A stretch of 64,000 nt of DNA from JAMXLO01 sp963799415 (GTDB taxonomy: Bacteria; Pseudomonadota; Alphaproteobacteria; Acetobacterales; Acetobacteraceae). Shown here one piece after another: positions 28,075-36,173 of this stretch. The notes beneath the pieces were generated by a model that saw only the letters and a program-made list of their open reading frames with translations, did not search any database and was not told where the DNA came from. The DNA lies in contig CAWCXI010000032.1 in assembly GCA_963799415.1 (NCBI GenBank), positions 48,351 to 112,350 of the forward strand, in the 5' to 3' direction. Position numbers and translations under genes: made by a program. Within the stretch, counting starts at the first letter, position 1; every line of letters starts with the position of its first letter.

Positions 28075-30021
28075 ATGTCGTCCCACTTTCGCTATCTTGC
28101 CGCAGCACCGAACCACACCCGTACAGAAGTTTCGTACGAAACTCCAACCATGAAGTCAGCGATGCCCGACACTCAGCCGACATTCTGCGACCTCCGAACC
28201 GAAGGCAATGTCTGCCCAATGGCAGCGGCCGAGGCGACACCGTCGGTCGTATCCCAGTCGGATGAACTGGTGTTTCCGAAACATCGGCAGACAGTTGTGC
28301 AATTCCTGGTAGGCGAAACCGGCGCAGCCGCGCTGCATCTCTACTATGGCGACAAAGAGATTTCGTTTGATGATCCTGACCTGTTTGTGTTCGGTGAAAC
28401 GCTTGCGAGCCAAGCTCGTTTCGCCGCCGGCGACGCGATGGCCTGGGGTGACGGGTACGCGTGGTCCAGAGTTCAAGACCTACTGCAGCAACTGATCGAT
28501 GAAGGCGTGCTGGTGCATGCCGATGTCGCCAGCGCGGCCGCGAGTTCACCGACCAGCACAATCCAACCCTCGCCGCTCCCGCCGACGACCTGTCCGGTCA
28601 CGCGATTCTGGGATGATTGTGAGGCGATCACCCAAGACCTCGCGGGCCGTTCAGTGGAGCTCGGTTATCTGGAAGTGATCCTTCCGATCTTCCGCGTCGC
28701 GCACGCCGCGTTGGATGCCGACCACCGTCAGGTCGGCGAGGCCAATGTATTTCCCCCAGGCCTGCGGCTGGATGTACCGACGGAATGGCGGACCTGTAAC
28801 CTGCCTGGTACCCGCTACCTCAACAAAAAACCGATGAACGTGACCGCGATGCGGGTCATGCGCGCGCACTGGTCGCAGATGATGGCAGCGGTGATCCAAA
28901 TACGCGAGGCCTATCTGCGGCGATTTCCTGAGGCCGACTGCGCATTCACCATAGGTCATCTGGAGCGCCTGTCTGTCGCGGTGCTTGCCGTGCCCACCTA
29001 TCAGCTCATGCGCAAAAACAATCGTGTCGCGAACAGCAAACTGCATCCAGCCTTGTCGTCGCTGTTCCGGGTCACGGACGGCGTTCGGATGACAATGCAC
29101 CAGATGTTGTTCCTGCCAGGAGTCGAGCCCACGCGGTCGCCGAACGAAGCCGTAACCGTGGATGAGATCATCGACTACGCCGAGCGGAACTACTCCTTCC
29201 ATTCGGAACATGGTGTCTGCGCCGGCCCCGGCGCTATGGTGCGCGAGCTGATCCAGGTACTGCTGGAGGGTCGCGGCAACGCAGATTATTCGTCCGTGGT
29301 GCTGGATCCTGCAGCCCAGAACGCGTTCGATGATCTGGATGCCGCCATCGACTATGGGCTGCTCGGACTTCGGGTCCATGCCGTCGCGTTCTCGCGTTTC
29401 CCCACGATGGGTCGCGCGTATGAGGATATAGCCGGGCTGGTCGATCATCTGCCAATGAACAACGGGCCTCGGTTGGCGGCATTCCGTGATCGCATGCAGG
29501 CACATCGAAGCCAGCTGAAGATGACATATCTGGCGCACGAAAACTGGCGCATCAGCCGCGAGGCCACATACGCCGAGATATACCGGCAATGCGGGCGCGG
29601 CGTTACCCATTGTGACGAAGGGCCAGGTCTGGACTCTCTGCTGGCCCCGGTCTGGACCGACGCTGATCGGCAGACCGAAACCGAGCTTCAGAACATGCTG
29701 CGGGCGCAAAGCGTGCCCAGGGACGCAGCGTCCGAGGCTTTTGTCCGGGAGCTGTCTGCCCGGGTAATGGACTTCCTGCTGCGTGAGCAGGCCATGCTGC
29801 GCGCCACTGTGGCCGCTCAGCGTATCGTCAATAGCCATCTTGGCCGCGAGCAGCCCGACCGGGTGCTCTCCGCGGCGGATCTCAATGTCCACAGTTTCAC
29901 CCTGGACTACGACTCGGATCACCTGCCGAACCTGACGAGCGAGCTGGAGAAGCTGCTCGGACTGCACATCGAACTGGATGTGAATCGGCTCGCGATCGCC
30001 AAACGGGACGTGGCCGCGTGA
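28075..30021 (+). CDS. Unrecognised 648-aa protein, first gene of the multicopper-oxidase locus
   Basis: No family recognised. It has no signal peptide or membrane helix, so it is probably cytoplasmic. An N-terminal region of about 130 residues (FPKHRQTVVQFLVGETGAAA through VQDLLQQLIDEGVLVHAD) looks like a compact alpha/beta or winged-helix domain. A proline/serine linker around residue 160-175 leads to a mostly helical C-terminal part (NVTAMRVMRAHWSQMMAAVI, YAERNYSFHSEHGVCAGPG, DDLDAAIDYGLLGLRVHAVA). Start at 28075 is the longest option; no good ribosome-binding site decides between it and the ATG at 28150. It directly precedes the 35-aa peptide gene (82-base gap), a position often taken by peptide-modifying or partner proteins, but function is unknown. 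Confidence 0.75.
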   Translation: MSSHFRYLAAAPNHTRTEVSYETPTMKSAMPDTQPTFCDLRTEGNVCPMAAAEATPSVVSQSDELVFPKHRQTVVQFLVGETGAAALHLYYGDKEISFDDPDLFVFGETLASQARFAAGDAMAWGDGYAWSRVQDLLQQLIDEGVLVHADVASAAASSPTSTIQPSPLPPTTCPVTRFWDDCEAITQDLAGRSVELGYLEVILPIFRVAHAALDADHRQVGEANVFPPGLRLDVPTEWRTCNLPGTRYLNKKPMNVTAMRVMRAHWSQMMAAVIQIREAYLRRFPEADCAFTIGHLERLSVAVLAVPTYQLMRKNNRVANSKLHPALSSLFRVTDGVRMTMHQMLFLPGVEPTRSPNEAVTVDEIIDYAERNYSFHSEHGVCAGPGAMVRELIQVLLEGRGNADYSSVVLDPAAQNAFDDLDAAIDYGLLGLRVHAVAFSRFPTMGRAYEDIAGLVDHLPMNNGPRLAAFRDRMQAHRSQLKMTYLAHENWRISREATYAEIYRQCGRGVTHCDEGPGLDSLLAPVWTDADRQTETELQNMLRAQSVPRDAASEAFVRELSARVMDFLLREQAMLRATVAAQRIVNSHLGREQPDRVLSAADLNVHSFTLDYDSDHLPNLTSELEKLLGLHIELDVNRLAIAKRDVAA

Positions 30022-30064
30022 ACGTGGGCATCAGGAATTCCCTCGGCATGGTGCCGATGGAATG

Positions 30065-30082
30065 GCGTGCAATCCTGCACGC
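30065..30082 (+). promoter_or_regulatory. Hairpin just before the peptide gene
   Basis: GCGTGCA and TGCACGC form a perfect 7-base-pair stem with an ATCC loop, followed by GTTTA. It lies between the 648-aa gene and the Shine-Dalgarno of the peptide gene (about 7 bases before GGAGAGGAAAG). It may attenuate read-through or mark an RNA processing site giving the peptide its own mRNA. Confidence 0.45.
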
Positions 30083-30103
30083 GTTTATGGAGAGGAAAGT
30101 CTC

Positions 30104-30211
30104 ATGAAGATCAAGACGAACGTCCGCGCCGGTCTCGGAAGCCGCAACTCCGGCAGGTGCGGTGGCGTTGGCCCTATTCCGCTGCCGCACCCCGTGCTCA
30201 AGGTGGCGTAA
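30104..30211 (+). CDS. Candidate 35-aa secreted/RiPP-like peptide
   Basis: A small open frame with a very good ribosome-binding site (GGAGAGGAAAG, about 7 bases before ATG). The peptide begins MKIKTNVRAG, continues with small and basic residues to RCGGVGP, and ends PLPHPVLKVA: one Cys, one His and a Gly-Gly at about residues 20-21. As I recall, the MKIKTNV-(K/R)-AG opening recurs in short bacterial peptides, some encoded near ABC exporters. The locus encodes a C39 double-glycine peptidase exporter, an HlyD adaptor and an outer-membrane factor but no other obvious cargo. Hairpins lie on both sides. Too short for routine gene finders; coding status is inferred from start context and neighbourhood. 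Confidence 0.55.
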   Translation: MKIKTNVRAGLGSRNSGRCGGVGPIPLPHPVLKVA

Positions 30212-30251
30212 GCCTACCTACGAATGGAGCCAAACATCCGTGGTGCTGCAA

Positions 30252-30269
30252 TGTCACCGCTTGGTGACA
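30252..30269 (+). terminator. Hairpin after the peptide gene
   Basis: TGTCACC-GCTT-GGTGACA, a perfect 7-base-pair stem with a tetraloop, 40 bases after the peptide stop. No U-tract. With the hairpin at 30065 it frames the peptide gene, suggesting partial termination or a stabilised 3' end that would raise peptide expression above the downstream oxidase. Confidence 0.45.
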
Positions 30270-30506
30270 CCGACCCGGTTGTTTGGGATGCAACGACGAG
30301 GGTGGCACGTGGATGCCGGCAACCGCTGGCGCCACGTGGCGCTCTCTTCGGCCTTACAAAATGGCGGGCTCGGGGCTTCGTTGGAGCGGCTCTTCCGGGA
30401 CTGCCCTGACCGGCTTCTTGCCCGCCCCGCAGGTTTTGCGTATTGATCGATGTAAGCGTTTATGCTGGCGATGGACCAGTGGGACTGCTCGGGGGAGAAC
30501 GCGCTG

Positions 30507-33500
30507 ATGAAGATGTCCAGCTTCGCTGCGCTTATTCTGCTTATCTTCTCCTGGTCCGTACCCAGCAACGCAGCGGCGCAACCCGTCGGATCACCACTAC
30601 CGGCGTGCCAACGCACGATTGAAGCGGACATCGTCGCTATCGATCAGCCGCTCTTTCTCAATCGGCTTGGTGCCAGCCTGCCCGGCGGCATGATCTATGC
30701 GCTGCGACGCGACATCGTTGCGGGCCCCCACGGCTCCGAGATCGTCGCGGGCAATGCCCAGCTTGCTCCTGATCGGCGTCCGCGCCCGTTGGTTCTTCGT
30801 ATGCGGGTTCGTGACTGCCTGCACATCAAGTTTCAGAATCTGCTGTCACCGACAGCACTGGGTCCGTCACCGCTCACCACTCCATGTGACGGCATCAATA
30901 TCTATCCCGAGCAGACCTGTACCCGCGAAGCGGGCGTGCATGTCATGGGCATGGACGAAAGCGTCGTCGCCGGCACACTGATGGATGGCTCGTTCGTCGG
31001 CGCCAACAACTCCAGCCTGGCCGCGCCCTCCCAACGGATCGAATATACGCTGAGAGCGCCGGCCGAGGGTGTGTTCCTGATGTACAGCGCGGCTGCCGAC
31101 GCGTTGGCCGGTACTGCGGATGGCGGCACCTCGGGCGGCGGGATTGGCGGCCAATTATCTGCGGGTCTGTTTGGCAGCGTCGTGGTGCAGCCACGCTCTT
31201 CCGAATGGTATCGGAGCCAGATTACCAAGGTTGAGTTGGATGCAGCGACAGTCGGGCGGAGTGCCGACGGCCACCCCAAGCTGAATTACGGTGCCCTGCG
31301 CAAGGAGGCGGATGGCACTTGCACGCCGGTCTTGCGCATGGTCGACGTGCGGTATCGGGTGAACGCCCAAGGCAACTGCGCCGCGGCTGGCAATGACCTT
31401 GTCACCTATTACGGCGATCTGACTGCGCTGGTGACCGGACCAAATGCTGGTGCCTTCCTGGCGACAGACAACGAGCCCCCCTTCAATCCGAATCCGGCCG
31501 CGCCAAACCGGCACGAGCCGTACCGCGAATTCGTACTGCATTACCATGACGTGCTGACCGTCTCGACAGACTGTACGCCGACACCATCGTCGCCTTCACT
31601 TTCGTGCAACAACGCGTTCCCTGGTCTCTACAGCGGTGCCGACACTGTCTACGTACTCGGCAATGGCGGCGAGGCGTTCGCCATCAACTACGGCTCCGCA
31701 GGTATCGGTAGCGAAATTCTTGCCAACCGGCTCGGGGTTGGGCCGGAGGGGGGCTGCGTCGAGTGTCGGTTCGAGGAATTCTTCCTGAGCTCCTGGGCGG
31801 TTGGCGATCCGGCCATGCTGGTAGGCCATCCCGACGGGTTGGCGAACAACACCCCGCCGCAACAGGTGCCATATCAGCCGAAGACGGTGCTGCGTACCGA
31901 CGACGAGGCGAAATACCCGGACGACCCGTCTAACGTCTATCACAGCTACATCGGCGACCGGGTGATCTTCCGCATTGTGCATGCGGGTCAGCTCGTCACA
32001 CATCTGCATCATCTGCACGCACATCAATGGCTGCACACGCCCAACAGCGACACGAGCACCTATCTCGACAGCCAGCTCATCAGTCCCGGCTCGGCCTTTA
32101 CCCAGGAGATCGACTACGACGGTAGCGGCAACAGGAACCGCACGCCGGGCGACGCCATCTTCCACTGTCATTTCTATCCCCACTTCGCCGCGGGCATGTG
32201 GGGGCTGTGGCGCAATCATGACGTCTTCGAGGGCGGCACCGACCTCACGCTGGACCCGACGACGCAGTGGAACCGGGCACTGCCGGACGGTGAATTCCTA
32301 AAAGGCACGCCGATCCCTGCAGTGGTGCCCTTGCCCACTCTGGCGATGGCGCCGATGCCGGCGCGCACCAAGATCTGCCCGATCGACCGCAGGTGGGACG
32401 GCAACCAGGTGCTGGACGCAAGCGGCAATTGTCCTGCCGCTGATCCGGCCACACTGGTTGGGGAATTGGCGTATGTTGCCAGGAACGATTTCGACGCTGG
32501 CCGAGATCCTGGCTTCCCATTCTACATCCCCGGCATCGCCGGCCAGCGTGCGCCGCATCCACCGCTTGGTTATGCGCGCGATACCACCACCCAGCCGCCG
32601 GGCCAGACCGCGTTTATGGACGGCGGGCTCGCGCGCAACATCACGTTGGCCGGTGAGGTCATCAACGACCACTACAACGCCTGGGATTTCAGCAAGGATC
32701 TCGACCGGGTCTGGGCAATTCCATTGGCTGAGGCGGGAACGCCGCTCGAGCGGTTGGCGATGCAGGTCCACAGCACCTGTACCCGCAACAGTGTCACGCC
32801 GGAAGGACACGCCGGCCAATATGTGCTCAATGGCGGTCCCAGCGTGCCGGGCGCGCCGTACGCCAATCCCTCATGGGGCACCAGCGGCGCGAGACGCTGC
32901 GTCGATCTGGCGGATCCTCCACCTCCTCTGAACGACCCGACAAAACCGAGCCGTGTCTACAAGGCGGCAGACATCCAGATGGACGTCGTCTTCAACAAGG
33001 CCGGCTGGCATTTTCCGCAACAGCGGTTCGAAACGCTGTGGCAGGACGTGCAGCCTACCTTTGCCGGCCGACGCGCACCGGAGCCCCTGTTCGTCCGCGC
33101 AAACTCGGGTGAAACGATCGAGTTCTGGCAGACCAATCTGGTGCCGGCGTATTACGAACTGGATGACTTCCAGGTGCGCACGCCCACGGACGTCATCGGA
33201 CAGCACATTCATCTCGTGAAGTTCGATGTCACGGCCTCAGATGGCTCCGCGAACGGCTACAATTACGAATCAGGTTCGCTGAGCCCGGATTCGGTGCGCG
33301 CGAAAATCGCCGGCATCCGCAAGGCGAGCAACTGTGCCGCCGATGCGCCGATCTCCTTCTCGTGTCCCACCGCCAAGCCAGCGCCCACGGTGTTCGGGGC
33401 GCCCCCGGCCGGTCAGGACTGGATCGGCGCGCAGACCACGGTCGAGCGCTGGTGGGCCGATCCCGTCGTCGACAACCGCGGCAACGACCGGACGTTGCGC

Positions 33501-36173
33501 ACGGTGTTCACCCACGACCATTTCAGCCCGTCGACCCACCAGCAGGCAGGCCTTTACAGCGGATTGTTGGTTGAACCCAAAAATTCGGCTTGGCGAATCC
33601 CGGCACTGCCCGATCCGGGCAACGGGCCTCCGCAGATCGCAACGCCGATGTCCACGCGGCCCGATGGCGGCCCAACCAGTTGGTCGGCCGATGTGCTCAC
33701 GGCGGATCCGCGAGAGAGCTACCGGGAGTTCGCACTCGAGTTTCAGGACCTGCAGCTCGCCTACACCGATCAAAGTGTCCATCACAACGTGCCTTACCCG
33801 TGTCCGCCGCCGCCGCCCACATCCGGCACCACGCCCTATGTCTGCGACCACAATGTTGCGCCGGGACCGAACACACCGGTCTGGGGCTGGGCAAGCCAGT
33901 CAGCCGCGTTGAATGCTCCGGGTCCCGGTTCCACGCCGGTGCCGGCAGCGCAGCTGGTGCCGACGATCATCAGCGTCGGCGTCGGTGTCTCCAGCATGAA
34001 CTACCGGAGCGAACCGCTACCACTGCGCGTCGCTTCGACCTCCAGCCACGATCCCAACGTGCCGGCGCAGGACCTCGCATTTGGCTACGCGTCTATTCCC
34101 CGCGAGTTGGCGTCGCTCAACACGCAGCCGCCGAATACACAGAAATTGTTTCCCACAGATCCGACCTCGGATGTGAAATATCCTGGCGGCTTTGTCGGGG
34201 CCGAGAGTCTCGATCCTTACACGCCGCTGCTGCGTGCCTATGCCAATGACCGCGTGCAGGTCCGGGTTTTGGTCGGCGCCCATGAGCTCAACCACACATT
34301 CGCCATGCATGGCGCGAAGTGGTTGGTCGAGCCATCGGACGCCAATTCGGGGCTCGTCGCGGCGCAGCCGATGGGGATTTCCGAGCATTTCGAGATGCTG
34401 TTCACCTTGCCGCCGGCCGGTCGCGGTGATCAGAGTGACTATCTCTATCAGACCGACGCAAATCTGGTCGCCCAGGAGGATGGTCTGTGGGGCCTGCTGC
34501 GCGCCTACAACACATCGCGCCCCGACCTGCCGCCGTTGCCGAACAATCCGCCACGCGCCACTGCAACGGCGAAGGCGTGTCCCGATAATGCGCACCACGT
34601 GCGCTTCAGCATCAGCGCCGTCACCGCTGCGCGCGCCCTTCCTGCTGGTGCGGTGACCTACAACGATCGCATCGCCGGATTGGCGCTGACGCAGCCAGAT
34701 GCGATCCTCTATGTTTCGTCGGGCAATCTCGATGCGAGCGGCAAGCTTCTGTCGGGTACGCCCATCGAGCCGCTGATCCTGCGTGCCGCGGCCGGCGACT
34801 GCATCGATGTGACATTGACCAACCTGCTCGATCCGTCCGAAATGGACAGCAACAATCAGCCGATTTTCAATAGTCCGACGCCGGATCAGTACCCCGCCAC
34901 CGGAATGCCGCCGATCGCAATCTTTCCGTCGGCTCGTGCCGGGCTGCATGCGCAACTGCTGGATGCCGATGTGACGACCAGCGATGGAACGCGGATCGGC
35001 ATGAACCCCGATCAGACCGCGGCGCCGAAAGGTGGCACCGTGCAGTATACGTGGTACGCTGGCAAACGTGACGGCAACCGGTTCGTTCCGGCCGAGCTTG
35101 GCGTTGTCAATCTTCAGTCGGCAGACCCCATCGAGCAGACGCTCTTTGGTGCAGTAGGTGCGCTGGTGATCGAGCCGCCGACGGCGACCTGGAGCGCCGA
35201 TTTTGGCACCGCGGCCGCGGCTACAGTATTCCCGCCGCACGGTCCCGCGTTCCGTGAGTTCGTCGGCGTGTGGCAGCCGGGGATCAACGGCCTCGGTGTG
35301 TGGCAGTCGGGGAGCAACGTGTTTCCGATCGGCGAAGGACTGAACTACCGGACGGAGCCGTTCCCGCTGCGCATCGCCACCGCCGACATATCGAACGTGT
35401 GGTCGAACACGGCGGTCACCCCGCCCGGCCCACCGCAAACGCCGGTCTTTTCTGCCTCATCCGGCATGCCGGTGCGGTTCCGCTTTGTGAACCCGGGCGG
35501 AACCAGTCCAAACGGCAACGTCTCCATCACGCTGGCCGAAATATTCGGCCACCACTGGCAGGAGGAGCCCTGGCGGGATCGCAGCACGTTGATAGGACGG
35601 AACAGGGATTCTCAGTCGATGGGCGGAGCGATCCTGGGCTCCAGCCATGCGCTCAATCTGGTGATCGATCATGCGGGTGCGCCGGGCGATCATCTGTATC
35701 GCAACTTCATTGCGTCGCCGACTTTCAACTATGCCATGTGGGGGTTGTTCCAGGTCGGGCCGGCGGCGACCGATGTGGTGGTCGTGACAGCTTACCAGCC
35801 GACATCCTCGGGTGGTGCCATGGTGAGCGGCTATGTCACACCGGACCTGCGGACCCGGCATTATGCGATGGGCGTGCAACTCGTCGGCCGCTCCGATCAT
35901 GCATCGGTGGATCAGGCGACGGGTGCATTCCAGCTGGCATTGGCAGACCAACCCCAAAGTGTGACCGTACGATCCGCCAATGGCGGCGAGGCGACCACAG
36001 CGCTGCCCCCGGTCGCACCTGTGGCGGCGGCGGCAACGCCATTGGCAACTGCACGCATCGCGCGGCCCCCTGCGGCGCCTGCCCCAGCGCGATCGGCACG
36101 TCTCGAGCAGATTGCCAACCAGACCGCGAAGTATTTTCCCCGCCCGGTGAATCAACGACCGCCTGCACGATGA
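30507..36173 (+). CDS. Giant secreted multicopper oxidase
   Basis: 1888 aa with a Sec signal peptide (MKMSSFAALILLIFSW...SNAAAQ). Copper motifs: HLHHLHAHQW at residues 499-508 and HCHFYPHFAAGM at 553-564 (H553, C554, H555, H559, M564: type 1 plus trinuclear ligands), then HIH at 900-902 and HDH at 1003-1005. The C-terminal-type motifs of ordinary laccases thus come first and the N-terminal-type last. A recurring YREF, NYRxEPxPLR and LxVEPxxSxW pattern shows three homologous modules; the third (about 1390-1800) lacks copper ligands. As I recall, size and permuted order resemble large bacterial Mn(II) oxidases such as MnxG. Likely periplasmic or extracellular metal oxidase. Stop overlaps the next gene as ATGA. 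Confidence 0.85.
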   Translation: MKMSSFAALILLIFSWSVPSNAAAQPVGSPLPACQRTIEADIVAIDQPLFLNRLGASLPGGMIYALRRDIVAGPHGSEIVAGNAQLAPDRRPRPLVLRMRVRDCLHIKFQNLLSPTALGPSPLTTPCDGINIYPEQTCTREAGVHVMGMDESVVAGTLMDGSFVGANNSSLAAPSQRIEYTLRAPAEGVFLMYSAAADALAGTADGGTSGGGIGGQLSAGLFGSVVVQPRSSEWYRSQITKVELDAATVGRSADGHPKLNYGALRKEADGTCTPVLRMVDVRYRVNAQGNCAAAGNDLVTYYGDLTALVTGPNAGAFLATDNEPPFNPNPAAPNRHEPYREFVLHYHDVLTVSTDCTPTPSSPSLSCNNAFPGLYSGADTVYVLGNGGEAFAINYGSAGIGSEILANRLGVGPEGGCVECRFEEFFLSSWAVGDPAMLVGHPDGLANNTPPQQVPYQPKTVLRTDDEAKYPDDPSNVYHSYIGDRVIFRIVHAGQLVTHLHHLHAHQWLHTPNSDTSTYLDSQLISPGSAFTQEIDYDGSGNRNRTPGDAIFHCHFYPHFAAGMWGLWRNHDVFEGGTDLTLDPTTQWNRALPDGEFLKGTPIPAVVPLPTLAMAPMPARTKICPIDRRWDGNQVLDASGNCPAADPATLVGELAYVARNDFDAGRDPGFPFYIPGIAGQRAPHPPLGYARDTTTQPPGQTAFMDGGLARNITLAGEVINDHYNAWDFSKDLDRVWAIPLAEAGTPLERLAMQVHSTCTRNSVTPEGHAGQYVLNGGPSVPGAPYANPSWGTSGARRCVDLADPPPPLNDPTKPSRVYKAADIQMDVVFNKAGWHFPQQRFETLWQDVQPTFAGRRAPEPLFVRANSGETIEFWQTNLVPAYYELDDFQVRTPTDVIGQHIHLVKFDVTASDGSANGYNYESGSLSPDSVRAKIAGIRKASNCAADAPISFSCPTAKPAPTVFGAPPAGQDWIGAQTTVERWWADPVVDNRGNDRTLRTVFTHDHFSPSTHQQAGLYSGLLVEPKNSAWRIPALPDPGNGPPQIATPMSTRPDGGPTSWSADVLTADPRESYREFALEFQDLQLAYTDQSVHHNVPYPCPPPPPTSGTTPYVCDHNVAPGPNTPVWGWASQSAALNAPGPGSTPVPAAQLVPTIISVGVGVSSMNYRSEPLPLRVASTSSHDPNVPAQDLAFGYASIPRELASLNTQPPNTQKLFPTDPTSDVKYPGGFVGAESLDPYTPLLRAYANDRVQVRVLVGAHELNHTFAMHGAKWLVEPSDANSGLVAAQPMGISEHFEMLFTLPPAGRGDQSDYLYQTDANLVAQEDGLWGLLRAYNTSRPDLPPLPNNPPRATATAKACPDNAHHVRFSISAVTAARALPAGAVTYNDRIAGLALTQPDAILYVSSGNLDASGKLLSGTPIEPLILRAAAGDCIDVTLTNLLDPSEMDSNNQPIFNSPTPDQYPATGMPPIAIFPSARAGLHAQLLDADVTTSDGTRIGMNPDQTAAPKGGTVQYTWYAGKRDGNRFVPAELGVVNLQSADPIEQTLFGAVGALVIEPPTATWSADFGTAAAATVFPPHGPAFREFVGVWQPGINGLGVWQSGSNVFPIGEGLNYRTEPFPLRIATADISNVWSNTAVTPPGPPQTPVFSASSGMPVRFRFVNPGGTSPNGNVSITLAEIFGHHWQEEPWRDRSTLIGRNRDSQSMGGAILGSSHALNLVIDHAGAPGDHLYRNFIASPTFNYAMWGLFQVGPAATDVVVVTAYQPTSSGGAMVSGYVTPDLRTRHYAMGVQLVGRSDHASVDQATGAFQLALADQPQSVTVRSANGGEATTALPPVAPVAAAATPLATARIARPPAAPAPARSARLEQIANQTAKYFPRPVNQRPPAR

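Noticed and set aside
34017..35438. 473-residue minus-strand frame within the multicopper oxidase
   Set aside because: Antisense to conserved cupredoxin repeats; Arg/His-rich without domain features.
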